Below, piece after piece: positions 27,492 to 36,800 of a DNA stretch of 64,000 nucleotides. The stretch spans positions 62,001 to 126,000 of the forward strand of contig JAEZKP010000101.1 of NCBI GenBank assembly GCA_023436145.1. The letters run 5' to 3'. A program made the position numbers and the translations under genes. The notes under the pieces are model-generated. The model searched no databases, was not told where the DNA came from, and saw only the letters and a program-made list of their open reading frames with translations. This DNA comes from Fibrobacterota bacterium. Its GTDB lineage: Bacteria > Fibrobacterota > Chitinivibrionia > Chitinivibrionales > Chitinispirillaceae. Position 1 is the stretch's first letter. The number at the start of each line of letters is the position of its first letter.

Positions 27492-28535
27492 TTATGATGC
27501 AGGTGTAAATACAAACGGGTAAGATACCGTAACATCTCCATCAGTAACCGGTTCAAACTGCCACATTTTCACTTTACGCATCACTTCATCTGCAAATTCA
27601 GTATTTCCTGTGGAGTTTTCCACTAAATTGACTGCGCTAACACTTCCGGATGCAGAAATTGTTATCCGCAGTGTAATTTTTCCTTTCAGGTTTGGATCTC
27701 TTTTCAGATATTTTTCATAACTCATTTTTATACTGGAGCGATGCGAAGCTACTACATCGTTAATCGCCTGTGGGTCTCTCTTTGAGTCATTAGAGGCAGC
27801 CCCCTCAATACTTTCAGGCTTCTGTATCACAAAATCACCTTTTTTAGCCAGTTCATATGTTTTTACCTCCCCCACACCAGCGATCAGATCATCTATTTCC
27901 TCCTTATGTGACACGGATACATCTTTACTCTTTACCAATTTACGATCAAGTATTTCCAGTGGCTGATTTTTCTTGAGTCCGCTCATATTGGTAAGAACTT
28001 CATCCAACCCCTTGAACTTCTCACCTTTATCCTTCATTGTACCTAACACATCAACCACCGAGGGACCTTTTGCAGTAGAGCCCACTCCGGTAAGCATTCC
28101 CAATACTCCGACCGTCCGCACCTTGTTTTCCACATTTGCCACTTTTTCCTGCACGTTTTTTTTAGCCTCAGCACGTTTAGCAATAGTTGCAGCTGATCCG
28201 GTAACCGGAACTGATTTTTTTTCCGCTGTGCCCCTGCTGTTGATATCTGTAAGCGGTGTTTCTTTATGAGTACTTCTGGGTATAGGTTTATCGATTATCA
28301 GCTTTACAAATCTTTCAGGAACCTTTTCTATTATTATCTCCTCTGCAGGCTTCAGTTTCACTCTTGCTGCCAGAAATACTATTACTCCGTGAAATAAAAG
28401 AGAAACCAGTAAAATTATAAAGAAACGCAGATCCAGTTTATTCCATAAGCCTCCTCTGATATCTCTGATGGTTGAGCGGTCAATGACCAGACGGCTACCT
28501 GAGGATACAACAATAATTCTGTTCTCATTCTCCAC
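27492..28535 (-). CDS. TonB/AgmX-like energy-transducer protein
   Basis: A 347-aa protein with one N-terminal membrane helix (about residues 37-57, FFIILLVSLLFHGVIVFLA), a long charged and low-complexity periplasmic linker and a C-terminal TonB-like domain (about residues 265-345: HRSSIKMSYEKYLKRDP, KGKITLRITISASGSVSAV, MRKVKMWQFEP). The C-terminal domain resembles the AgmX/PglI type found in Myxococcus gliding proteins. It should couple the proton-driven ExbB/ExbD motor to a periplasmic or outer-membrane partner. It starts two bases after the upstream exbD-like gene and is followed 30 nt later by the export gene. Confidence 0.85.
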   Translation of the reverse strand: MENENRIIVVSSGSRLVIDRSTIRDIRGGLWNKLDLRFFIILLVSLLFHGVIVFLAARVKLKPAEEIIIEKVPERFVKLIIDKPIPRSTHKETPLTDINSRGTAEKKSVPVTGSAATIAKRAEAKKNVQEKVANVENKVRTVGVLGMLTGVGSTAKGPSVVDVLGTMKDKGEKFKGLDEVLTNMSGLKKNQPLEILDRKLVKSKDVSVSHKEEIDDLIAGVGEVKTYELAKKGDFVIQKPESIEGAASNDSKRDPQAINDVVASHRSSIKMSYEKYLKRDPNLKGKITLRITISASGSVSAVNLVENSTGNTEFADEVMRKVKMWQFEPVTDGDVTVSYPFVFTPAS

Positions 28536-28537
28536 TG

Positions 28538-29056
28538 CTATTCTCCGCGTTTACGAACAGCAAGTGAGAAATTATTGTACCCCTGTTGACCACACGTATA
28601 CATTATTTTTTTCAATAATCTGAACCGTATCCTTTTGTCACCCTGAATTGTCACATCTCCCTTGAATGTGGTGGTGTTTGAGTACTGGCTTATCAATTCT
28701 GTCGCTTCACGTCTTGAACGCAACCAGTCATTGAGCTCAGGTATAATCATTTCATCTGAGGAAAGCACCTGTTGCACATCAGCTATTTTCCGGTTTTCGA
28801 CCATAATGAAGCTTGTATTCACAGTAATGGTAACATTAAGTTCGGGCCGCTTCTGAGCCGATGATTCCGGCAATTGAAGATCCTTCTGGACAGTTACTAT
28901 CTCGCCTTCTGATGAAAAACTTTTCAGAAGATAAATAAGCAGTATGGTCATTACATCAATCAGGGATGTCAATTGCGGCTTGAAACTTTTTATTTCATTC
29001 TTACCCCTGGTTTTTCTGACCTGTTTCAAAGGTGATTTTGATGCAGGAAAACTCAT
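28538..29056 (-). CDS. ExbD/TolR-like protein with intact channel Asp
   Basis: A 172-aa ExbD/TolR family protein: a short basic N-terminus, one membrane helix (about residues 30-47) with the LTSLIDVMTILLIYLL motif that contains the proton-pathway Asp (Asp34), and a periplasmic domain ending with YNNFSLAVRKRG, the canonical last strand. A periplasmic insertion of about 40 residues makes it longer than ExbD of E. coli (141 aa). It overlaps the STAS gene upstream by 4 nt and, with the ExbB-like protein at 29892, would form a proton-driven stator. Confidence 0.88.
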   Translation of the reverse strand: MSFPASKSPLKQVRKTRGKNEIKSFKPQLTSLIDVMTILLIYLLKSFSSEGEIVTVQKDLQLPESSAQKRPELNVTITVNTSFIMVENRKIADVQQVLSSDEMIIPELNDWLRSRREATELISQYSNTTTFKGDVTIQGDKRIRFRLLKKIMYTCGQQGYNNFSLAVRKRGE

Positions 29057-29379
29057 ATTTCCTCTTCGGATTCAACAATCCTGAAAATCCTTGACAAACT
29101 GGTCTCTGCCATGAGTTGTTTTACAAAACCCAGAGGTTTAAGAAAAATCAACTCCTTTTTCTGTTCTGCCAGTTCATGCCAGAAATGAACAAAAACCCCC
29201 AGACCATGGCTGTCAATAAAATTGGTATTTGACATATCAAATATTACTGCCTGCACTTTTTTCTTTTTCAGTGTATTCAGCTTCATGGTAATTTTATTCA
29301 GGTTATCTTTAGTGATTTCGCCCCTCATTTCCAATACAGGAATCCCCTTTATTTTCCTGGTAATTATTTTTAAGTTCAT
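29053..29379 (-). CDS. STAS-domain protein (anti-sigma-factor-antagonist type)
   Basis: A 108-aa single-domain STAS protein: LKIITRKIKGIPVLEMRGEIT, AVIFDMSNTNFIDSHGLGVF with the phosphorylatable Ser in the D-S-x-G motif, and LIFLKPLGFVKQLM. This is the SpoIIAA/RsbV-like fold that binds an anti-sigma factor or other partner depending on Ser phosphorylation. No RsbW-type kinase or phosphatase lies nearby. Start ATG 29379 is chosen because it overlaps the upstream ExbD stop by 4 nt; the frame extends to 29427 inside that gene. Sitting between two exbD genes, it may regulate or position the motor (inference). Confidence 0.85.
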   Translation of the reverse strand: MNLKIITRKIKGIPVLEMRGEITKDNLNKITMKLNTLKKKKVQAVIFDMSNTNFIDSHGLGVFVHFWHELAEQKKELIFLKPLGFVKQLMAETSLSRIFRIVESEEEI

Positions 29380-29879
29380 CCTATGTCTCCCGATAAACCT
29401 ACATCTGGAAATTGTGATTCCCGGCAAATGTCCATAAACCTGATTATGTCATCATATATCACATCTGCCTCTATCACCAGAACAACACTTTTCTGTGATG
29501 GATATTCAAATTTAATCGCCTTCAATAATGCCCTTAATTGCTCAAACTGATACTGGTTCTGAATTCTTGGAACCAGGTCCAGTTTCTTTGCTGTGCCAAC
29601 TATCCTGAATCCCTCTGCAGTAATGACTATTGAGATATCCAGCTCTTTTTGTTCAGCTATCATATCCGAGGTTGTACCTGATGGTGGCAAGGAAAAATCC
29701 ACCACCGCCAGGTGAGTAAACACCGCCATGGATACCAGAAATGGGATTAAAACCATAAAAAGATTCATCACTGGTGTTACATCGAGATCAATGGGTTCGA
29801 TATCTTTACTTGTAGATTTTTTAGCCCGCTTTGTTGCAGGAAATGCCCCTTTGATCTCTTTCTGCCCGTTGTTTTGCAT
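29376..29879 (-). CDS. ExbD/TolR-like protein lacking the channel Asp (Asn instead)
   Basis: A 167-aa ExbD/TolR homologue: a basic N-terminus, one membrane helix in the segment TPVMNLFMVLIPFLVSM, and a periplasmic domain with VVLVIEADVIYDDIIRFMDI. In ExbD/TolR the helix motif is TPLIDV, whose Asp carries the proton pathway; here the aligned residue is Asn39, so this copy probably cannot conduct protons. GTG 29891 would abut the upstream stop, but ATG 29879 has AGGTG nine bases before it and is preferred. It lies between exbB and the STAS gene and probably forms a mixed stator with the second ExbD. Confidence 0.85.
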   Translation of the reverse strand: MQNNGQKEIKGAFPATKRAKKSTSKDIEPIDLDVTPVMNLFMVLIPFLVSMAVFTHLAVVDFSLPPSGTTSDMIAEQKELDISIVITAEGFRIVGTAKKLDLVPRIQNQYQFEQLRALLKAIKFEYPSQKSVVLVIEADVIYDDIIRFMDICRESQFPDVGLSGDIG

Positions 29880-29891
29880 ACGGCCACTCAC

Positions 29892-30524
29892 CTATACACG
29901 TCTCTGAGCAAATAGAAAGTTTAACAACCGAACTGAACTCTCATCAATTTCTTCGATTATGGTATTAGCTTTAGCCCCCAATACCGAGAATGAAATCATA
30001 CATGGAATCGCCACTATCAATCCAAGTGCAGTTGTATTCATGGCGATTGCAATACCTTTGGCCAACACCGAGGCTTTCTGCGAAGGGTCCGCTGCTGTGA
30101 GTGCTCCAAATGCATCCTGAAGGCCAAAAATTGTGCCCAGCAATCCGATTAATGTGGCAATATTGGCAAATAAGGAAAGGTAATGGGTCCGCCTCTGAAT
30201 TCTGGGGAGTTCTCTTAAAGCTACTTCATCGATGGCATTTTGAATTTCCTGATCTGGCTCCTGCTGCTGATAATGCCAGAGAGCAGATTCCAAAATTACA
30301 GATAAAGGAGACTTTGTTCTGGCACATATCTGACGCGCTTTCTCTACATCACCGTTACGAACGTGGCGAGTGATCTGAGTTAACAATGCCTTGGCATTGA
30401 TTCTACAATGCAAATAGTAATAAAATACCCTTTCCATAGTAACAGCCATAGCAAACGCACAAACCACCACCAGAGGGTACATCCATATCCCGCCCTCCTG
30501 AAAAAAACGGCTGATTTGTTCCAT
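29892..30524 (-). CDS. ExbB/TolQ/AglR-like proton-channel protein
   Basis: A 210-aa MotA/TolQ/ExbB family protein with three membrane helices (about residues 14-34, 108-130 and 155-180), the conserved LIGLLGTIFGLQDAFGAL and NTTALGLIVAIPCMISF segments with the Thr of the proton path. The N-terminus is short and begins in the periplasm as in TolQ. It would energise the downstream ExbD and TonB-like proteins using the proton-motive force. A good ribosome site (AAAGGAGGT) precedes ATG 30524 and a promoter-like sequence lies upstream, so this gene may start an internal transcription unit. Confidence 0.92.
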   Translation of the reverse strand: MEQISRFFQEGGIWMYPLVVVCAFAMAVTMERVFYYYLHCRINAKALLTQITRHVRNGDVEKARQICARTKSPLSVILESALWHYQQQEPDQEIQNAIDEVALRELPRIQRRTHYLSLFANIATLIGLLGTIFGLQDAFGALTAADPSQKASVLAKGIAIAMNTTALGLIVAIPCMISFSVLGAKANTIIEEIDESSVRLLNFLFAQRRV

Positions 30525-30560
30525 TTAAAACCTCCTTTTACCTTCAAAGCAAACCTGCCC

Positions 30561-30612
30561 ATTATAGCCAAAAAACCACTTAATTTTAGCATTCCGCAGC
30601 TGATCCGGTCAA
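30561..30612 (-). promoter_or_regulatory. Probable sigma-70-type promoter before the exbB-like gene
   Basis: Read on the minus strand, TTGACC (30612-30607) is followed after 18 nt by TAAAAT (30588-30583), a good -35/-10 pair; a perfect TATAAT lies a little further down (30566-30561). They fall in the only sizeable gap (141 nt) of the long minus-strand run, immediately before the strong ribosome site of the exbB-like gene. This suggests that the motor and export half can be transcribed separately from the TPR half. Confidence 0.5.
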
Positions 30613-30665
30613 GCTATTCAGCCTCTGCAATCAATTGTACTCTCAATAAGATGCACCAGTCTTAA

Positions 30666-30959
30666 TCATTCAACCAGGGGCACAAATGGAAGTGGTTCAA
30701 ACAAATCTTCCTTAAATGTCCTCTCCAGTGTGATTTCCTGGTAATGCACTCTTTCTTTGGGTAAAAAGATCATTACCTGAGGCTTCTCAACCTTTCCCTT
30801 TATCCTGGCACCCACTGTAAATGTGATTGTACCGGGCTTTTCGATTTTATACTCCTGCATTGTAGAGTCCGGAATTTCTTTGCCAGGGCTAAGACCTTTC
30901 TCTTCATCAGCCCGGACCAGAAAGGTCAATAACATTATTATCACAATCAAAACTTTCAT
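30666..30959 (-). CDS. Small exported protein of the Glt/Nfs-like cluster
   Basis: A 97-aa protein with an N-terminal signal peptide (VLIVIIMLLTFLVRADE) and a small beta-rich remainder (EKPGTITFTVGARIKGKV, VMIFLPKERVHYQEITL). I do not recognise its family. ATG 30959 overlaps the stop of the TPR lipoprotein by 4 nt, so the two are translated together. By gene position, between the TPR lipoprotein and the ExbB-like motor, it could be the counterpart of the small GltF/NfsF-type proteins of Myxococcus, but sequence alone does not show this. Confidence 0.7.
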   Translation of the reverse strand: MKVLIVIIMLLTFLVRADEEKGLSPGKEIPDSTMQEYKIEKPGTITFTVGARIKGKVEKPQVMIFLPKERVHYQEITLERTFKEDLFEPLPFVPLVE

Positions 30960-33895
30960 TCTGATACTCCATTTTTATCCATGCTGAAATTTTTCAAGAT
31001 AGGATATTGGTAGATTTCCGGTTTTCCTGATTCATATGTCCAGGCTTCTTTTGCAGAAGGAGGCTTGGGAACCAGTACCTTTTTTCTCTCCCACAAGTAT
31101 AATACCGGATAAATGGCAATACCGGGTGTATTCTTTGTTACCTCGATAGCAAGTATATTTTCTCCTGCATTCATCTTTACACCGGTTTCCCAGTTAAATA
31201 ACATGCCATTCACCCTTTTTGATGTATCAGGTATTATTTTTTTCCCGTTAATATACACAGACACATTTCCATCCGCTTTCAAATAAAAGGCAGTACTGCA
31301 TGGTAAGTCAACTACAAATTTTCTTCTGAAGTATATTTTTCTTACAGTATCTGCAGCCAGGAAATTGCAGCTGAGCCCGCCACTTAAAGGCTCCGGAACA
31401 CCGGCAATTGTACTGTCAATACCGTATATTACCATTGCCTTTTTCCAATTGAAGTCATTTGCTTCCAGTTCAGACCACTTCTGTATGGAATCAATTGAAC
31501 AGATCCATAAAGAATCTGCTTCAATTTTCCTTCTTACAGCCTGAACATCGGTAACTCCATATTTTTCAGGTGACAATTGGAATAACCTTATATATGCATG
31601 AGTAACATGTTCACCGGATGCATATTTCTGATCAGCAAATTCCATCAGAGTTTTATAAATCTCCATGGCTTGAGTTCGGAACTTTGTCTCAATTTCCTGA
31701 ATACGCGCCCTGAATTCGACCTTTTCCTCTTCGCTGACTCCTGATGGTATCGGAGGGGCTGATCCTGCAAGCGTTGCCAGCAGGTCGTAACACCACCCTT
31801 TATTAAATAGCAACCTGCCGATATGAATCTGTGCATTCTTGACACTTTGGTCAGTTATTTTGTATGCATCTGCGATTTTTAAGGTTTTAAGATAGTGAGT
31901 AAGTGCCTGCTCTTCGTATGTCTCAATCTGCTTAAGAAGTTTGGTTTTGTATACAAAACTTTCGTATTCGCTGAAATTCTGAGGTATCGGAGCTTCACGT
32001 GCTACAGTCACTACCTTGTCATATGTTTCCCCTACCATTAACGATTGACTTGTTATACTGGAAGCAGCTTTATTATAAAACTCATTTGTCTCCTGGTAGG
32101 CAGATCCTAATTCCAGACATTTTAAATACAATTCTATAGCTTTTTCCTGAAATGGTGCCACTTTCTGAAGAGTCTGCAGGGTTTTGGCAATCGAAGAGAA
32201 CCTTTCCAGGCTTACACCCATGGAATTTTTTGTAATCTGGACTAAAGCCAGGTAGTTTTCTGCTGCTATATAGGGCAGATATGTAAGCTTTCCTCTCGAT
32301 TGAGTGATATATTTATCCTCAATTTCTTCCTTTATCCCAAGTTTAACATTCAATTCATGATAATAGAGTGCCTTTTCCACAAAATATTTTTCCACTGCTC
32401 GCGCAATCCCCAACTCCAGAGACATTCTCTCTTCCAGGGAATTAAAAGATGGACGCTGCTGACGAAAAATACTGACTCCGAAATCCTCATATACCTGACC
32501 AATCTGATACACTGACCTGGTTGTCCACTCTGAAATACTGAATTTTATCACTTTACTGTAGGATTCGATGGCCTTATCAAGGAGAACCGATTTCTGGTCA
32601 AGCTGCCTCTTGTAAAGACTGCGCTGGTCGGATAAATCAATTCTTATCATCTGGGCATGATAAATTTCACCTATAGTAAAGATAGCCTTAGCTGCATAGA
32701 ATGCATTTACAGAACTTGGCTCTTTCATTCTTCCAAATGTCAGAGCAGCTTTCTCCAGCTGTTTAATTGCCTCCTCTTCCCTGTTTTGCATATACAAAGC
32801 TATTCCACCCATGCACAATGCCTGAATGATTCTGTCCTGATCAGAACCGAATTTAATTGTAAATGTCTGGTTTACTCTGGTGACGCTCTGCCAGTCTTTT
32901 ATTTTTCCATATATTTCACCTGCCTTGAAAAGCACATCCGGCGCATCAGGTGTTTGTGGATAAAGTGTGGAAAGTTTCTCAAAAGTTGCAGCGGCCTCTT
33001 TTAATTTACCTGCGCTTTCAAAACAAAATCCTGCATTATAGAGAGCCAGCGGCCCCATCTCTGAACTGGTATATTCAAGAGCCACTTTTATATATGCCTC
33101 TGCTGCATAATCCCATTGATGCATTTTTTCATGATTTTTAGCAATTCTGAACTGCGCCTTGGGCACCAGCTGTGATTGGGGATATTTATTTATCAAACGC
33201 TGGAAAACCAGTATGGCATGTGTCCAATCTGTAAGCTTTTCATAGGAAAGACCTGCATTAAAAAGTGAAACATCTGCAATCTTGGATTCCGGAAATTCCA
33301 AAGATACCCTTTCATACTCAACCGCCGCATCCTTGAATTTTTTCTGATCTTCATATGTCTCTGCCATCCTGAAAATTGATTCCGCAATCCGCCTTAATGC
33401 ATCCTGCTTATCTGGAACACTCTGTGCAACATAACTTAATTTACGATACCACTCCTGTGCTTCACTGAATCTTTTCTCTTCATAATATGACTGGGCTATC
33501 ATCTGCATAGCATCATAGTAAAAATGGGTTTTTTCATATTTTTCCAAAACCTGATTGTAGACAGACCTGCTCCAATCAAAAAGCCGGTTATTATATAACA
33601 GAGACGCTTTAATGTTTAACACTTCAGCTGCTTTCTGTCCACTGTCAATTAAAGCCAGATAATTATCACAAGCCTTGATCATCAGCTGCGATGCCACAGA
33701 TAATCCGGTATCCTTAATTACCACAGTGTCAGTTTTCTGTTTTATTTCCTGATTATTCACTTTGACCGTATCTGCTGTTGTTGCTGGTTTGGTTTCATTG
33801 ACTGAAATACTCTTCTTTCCTATGCAGCCTGTGCATGCAAACAGCACCATGGTTACTATAAGAGCTATCAGAAAATTCGAGTATTCTTTATTCAT
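30956..33895 (-). CDS. Large TPR lipoprotein with C-terminal carbohydrate-binding-like domain
   Basis: A 979-aa probable lipoprotein (signal IALIVTMVLFACTGC, lipid-modified Cys around residues 20-24). Residues about 60-460 are consecutive TPR/Sel1-like helical repeats with the typical pattern of Tyr/Phe-Ala-Leu spaced by 34-36 residues (YNQVLEKYEKTHFYYDAM; AEEFPESKIADVSLFNAG-like repeats). More helical repeats follow to about residue 780. The last 170 residues form a beta-rich module (IYFRRKFVVDLP, FYLKADGNVSVYINGKK, AGENILAIEV) resembling galactose-binding beta-sandwich domains. It probably sits on the periplasmic side of an envelope and scaffolds the machine, with a glycan-binding tail (inference). 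Confidence 0.85.
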   Translation of the reverse strand: MNKEYSNFLIALIVTMVLFACTGCIGKKSISVNETKPATTADTVKVNNQEIKQKTDTVVIKDTGLSVASQLMIKACDNYLALIDSGQKAAEVLNIKASLLYNNRLFDWSRSVYNQVLEKYEKTHFYYDAMQMIAQSYYEEKRFSEAQEWYRKLSYVAQSVPDKQDALRRIAESIFRMAETYEDQKKFKDAAVEYERVSLEFPESKIADVSLFNAGLSYEKLTDWTHAILVFQRLINKYPQSQLVPKAQFRIAKNHEKMHQWDYAAEAYIKVALEYTSSEMGPLALYNAGFCFESAGKLKEAAATFEKLSTLYPQTPDAPDVLFKAGEIYGKIKDWQSVTRVNQTFTIKFGSDQDRIIQALCMGGIALYMQNREEEAIKQLEKAALTFGRMKEPSSVNAFYAAKAIFTIGEIYHAQMIRIDLSDQRSLYKRQLDQKSVLLDKAIESYSKVIKFSISEWTTRSVYQIGQVYEDFGVSIFRQQRPSFNSLEERMSLELGIARAVEKYFVEKALYYHELNVKLGIKEEIEDKYITQSRGKLTYLPYIAAENYLALVQITKNSMGVSLERFSSIAKTLQTLQKVAPFQEKAIELYLKCLELGSAYQETNEFYNKAASSITSQSLMVGETYDKVVTVAREAPIPQNFSEYESFVYKTKLLKQIETYEEQALTHYLKTLKIADAYKITDQSVKNAQIHIGRLLFNKGWCYDLLATLAGSAPPIPSGVSEEEKVEFRARIQEIETKFRTQAMEIYKTLMEFADQKYASGEHVTHAYIRLFQLSPEKYGVTDVQAVRRKIEADSLWICSIDSIQKWSELEANDFNWKKAMVIYGIDSTIAGVPEPLSGGLSCNFLAADTVRKIYFRRKFVVDLPCSTAFYLKADGNVSVYINGKKIIPDTSKRVNGMLFNWETGVKMNAGENILAIEVTKNTPGIAIYPVLYLWERKKVLVPKPPSAKEAWTYESGKPEIYQYPILKNFSMDKNGVSE

Positions 33896-33898
33896 AAT

Positions 33899-36800
33899 TC
33901 ACTGTCTGCTATTCAGGCTTTTTTCCATTTTTAATAAATTCTGGGAAGCCACAATGGCATTCCAAGCTGCTGTTTCCCGGTATTTACTGTCTGGATATCT
34001 TCTGGTTACTGCCATATATTCCTCTGCAGCCTCCAGATAATTTCCGATAGCAAATTGTATTTCAGCAAGATTATAATGACATTCATTGGCAACAGATGAA
34101 GTTGGATAAATGGTTATAAGCTCGCGATAAGCACTCAAAGCACTCTGATAAGCGGATGAATCATTTTTCTGTAAAGCCAATTGATGATACCCGATTGCTG
34201 CATCATAAAGCTGCTTTTGGGCAATACTGTCTGCCATTTTCCGCATATCTTCACTTTGCATCTTTGCCCAGTTGCTGTTTCGATTATATTTTTCAAAGAT
34301 CTCTCTTTTCATCCTGCTGATATCACTGAGTGACGGTTCCCTTTCAAGTAATTTAACCAATTCTGATTCCACAATCGGATTCCCTGAATACCCGGGGTAT
34401 AATTTCAACATGTTTTGGAAGGTTTTTTTGGCGATTTCATATCTTCCCTGCTCTCTGAATACAGTTGCCAGACGATGCAGGATCCGGCATCCTCTGTCAA
34501 CATCATTCAGCTTTTCAGCAAAAATGAGTGCTCTCTCCAGTCCCTTTTCCCCGGTTACATCCGCCTCACTGAAGCTTATGGCGATATAATCCATAGACTC
34601 CTTCTCAAGTAAAGTTGCACCAGACAATGTCCCGTCTCCCAGATCAACCAGGGCCAGAAATGAACTGATAGCTTTTTCAGGGTTAGACAACCTGTACTGG
34701 CTCCAGGCCAATTTGTACAGAGCCTCCTCAAACCATTCACTTTCCGGGTATTTTAGCACAGCCTGGTAACAGACAATTGCACTGTCCAGCTTTCCTTTGT
34801 CAAAGTTATATTCTCCACTATACATCCAGGCCTGTGGTGTATAGGGGCATGCAGGAAAATTCCTGGTCAGCTCTTCCATACAATACATTGCACTGTCAAA
34901 TTCAGACATATCATTATAACACCACGCCAGACTGTAAATAGCCGGAGCTCTGTATTGGGATTCCGGGTATTCATCTATTACTTTCCTGAACTTTATAATA
35001 CTACCGCTATGATCCAGAACTGGCATTTCCGGTTTAACCGGATGCTCCAGTTTTAATCCATTTCTGAAATCATTCAATTTTTTAAAATAGATATTCATCT
35101 CCATTTCATACTGCTCGTATAGCGCTGAATACCTCATATTTTCTTCATTATATTTCAGTTCTCCGTATTGATAATTCATATATGCAGCATCTTCATTATC
35201 AATATCCATCCGGAATAACGAATCTATTCTTGACTTTAGCACACCAGTATTTGCGGATACCATTTTTTCTTCACAAAGAATCAGCGAATCGATTGCTTTA
35301 GTGATCTTGCTTTTCTTCTTTCTCAGCTCCTCTAACTTAGTAGTATCGGATGTGACCTTTATGCATGAATCAGTTTCCAGCTCCTTTTCCCGAAAACCAG
35401 CTTTTTTCCAATCCAGATATTCCCGTTCCCACCTGAATTCGTCAATTGCTGTAATAACAGCAAACACTTTGGCTTTTTTTGCCACGTTTTTGATTTTGTG
35501 CCTGTCCTGAATTGCATTTGAAAACACTCCATACACGTCTTCACCAGAACGGTTCTCCTTAATTTTATTAAGGGCTGAATCCAGCAGAAAAAGATTATTC
35601 TCCATCTCAGCCGAGAATATGTTCTCCTGAAACATTCCTGTCTGATAGTGAGTGTAAATCATATCACAGATTCGTTCTGTTCTGTCATACATGGCTTTAA
35701 GAGAATCATAATTCATCCGTTTTTCATTCTTCAGTCTGGCAAGCAATATTTTCAATTCTTCATATGCATAATTATACTTCGGAATATCCTCTTTTCTGGT
35801 ATTATTCCTCTTTTTTTCAATTATGAAATCCAGTTTCGCTGTAAGCCTTTTCTCCTCTTTATCCAGATACACCATCTTTTTCCATTCAGTATTGGCTCTT
35901 ATCAGGTTTTTCCTGGCAAGTATATAAATAGCCTCAGTAGCCAGAGGTGACTCTGGTTTAAGATTAATGAGTTTTTTCAAGGCAATTTCAGATTTTCTAT
36001 CATTGTTCAGTTTTAAATAACACCAGACTATACCAAAAAGAGCCCTCTCGAAATCCTCGTGTTTGTTCAGAATATCGTAGAACAATGCCAGAGATTTTTC
36101 ATATTCTTTCATTTCATAATAGACCTGAGCCAGTGCCAGACGAATCTCCTTGACAGCAAGACGGTCATTTTCTCCCATCACTTTATATTTCAATGCGCTT
36201 TCCATAATAGATAGTGCAGTTTTTTCATCTCCAGCTCTGAGATATGTGCGGGCAAGTGCATGCAGCACATGATGAGTATATGATTGCCGGTTATCAATCA
36301 TTGATGCCAGCTGAGCATAATCATTCTCTATCTGCAATGCAAATCCGCATTCAATCAGTATCCAAATCATTAAATTTCTGGCCTTGCCCTCCAGTCGGCT
36401 CACATCGTACCCTCTGTACTCCTTCCATATAATCTCATATTCTTTGAGGGAATACAGGCTTTGTATCTTCAATATCAATAATTGATCATGGTTACGCTCT
36501 GTTTCCGAAATCGTTGAAATGATAGACAATGCCTGACTGAAATTTCTGGATGAAAACTCAACTTTTGCCAGAAGCAGATTCAATTCATCTCTTCTCTCAG
36601 CATATCGCTTTTTCATACTGTTAATTTTCCATCTGGCAAAATCATACTTTTTCATATTCATTAATTTTTGAAGATCATACTTTTCGATCTTGTAAAGATC
36701 ATTAACCTGATGCGCTGATGCTTTTTCCCTGATTGCATTTTTTATAATGTCTATTTTTTTACAATAATCATTAATACAGGTCTTAATAATTGAGTCAGAA

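Noticed and set aside
35648..35950. Hydrophobic 100-aa open frame opposite the large TPR gene
   Set aside because: Composition follows from the antisense of charged helical repeats; no start signals.
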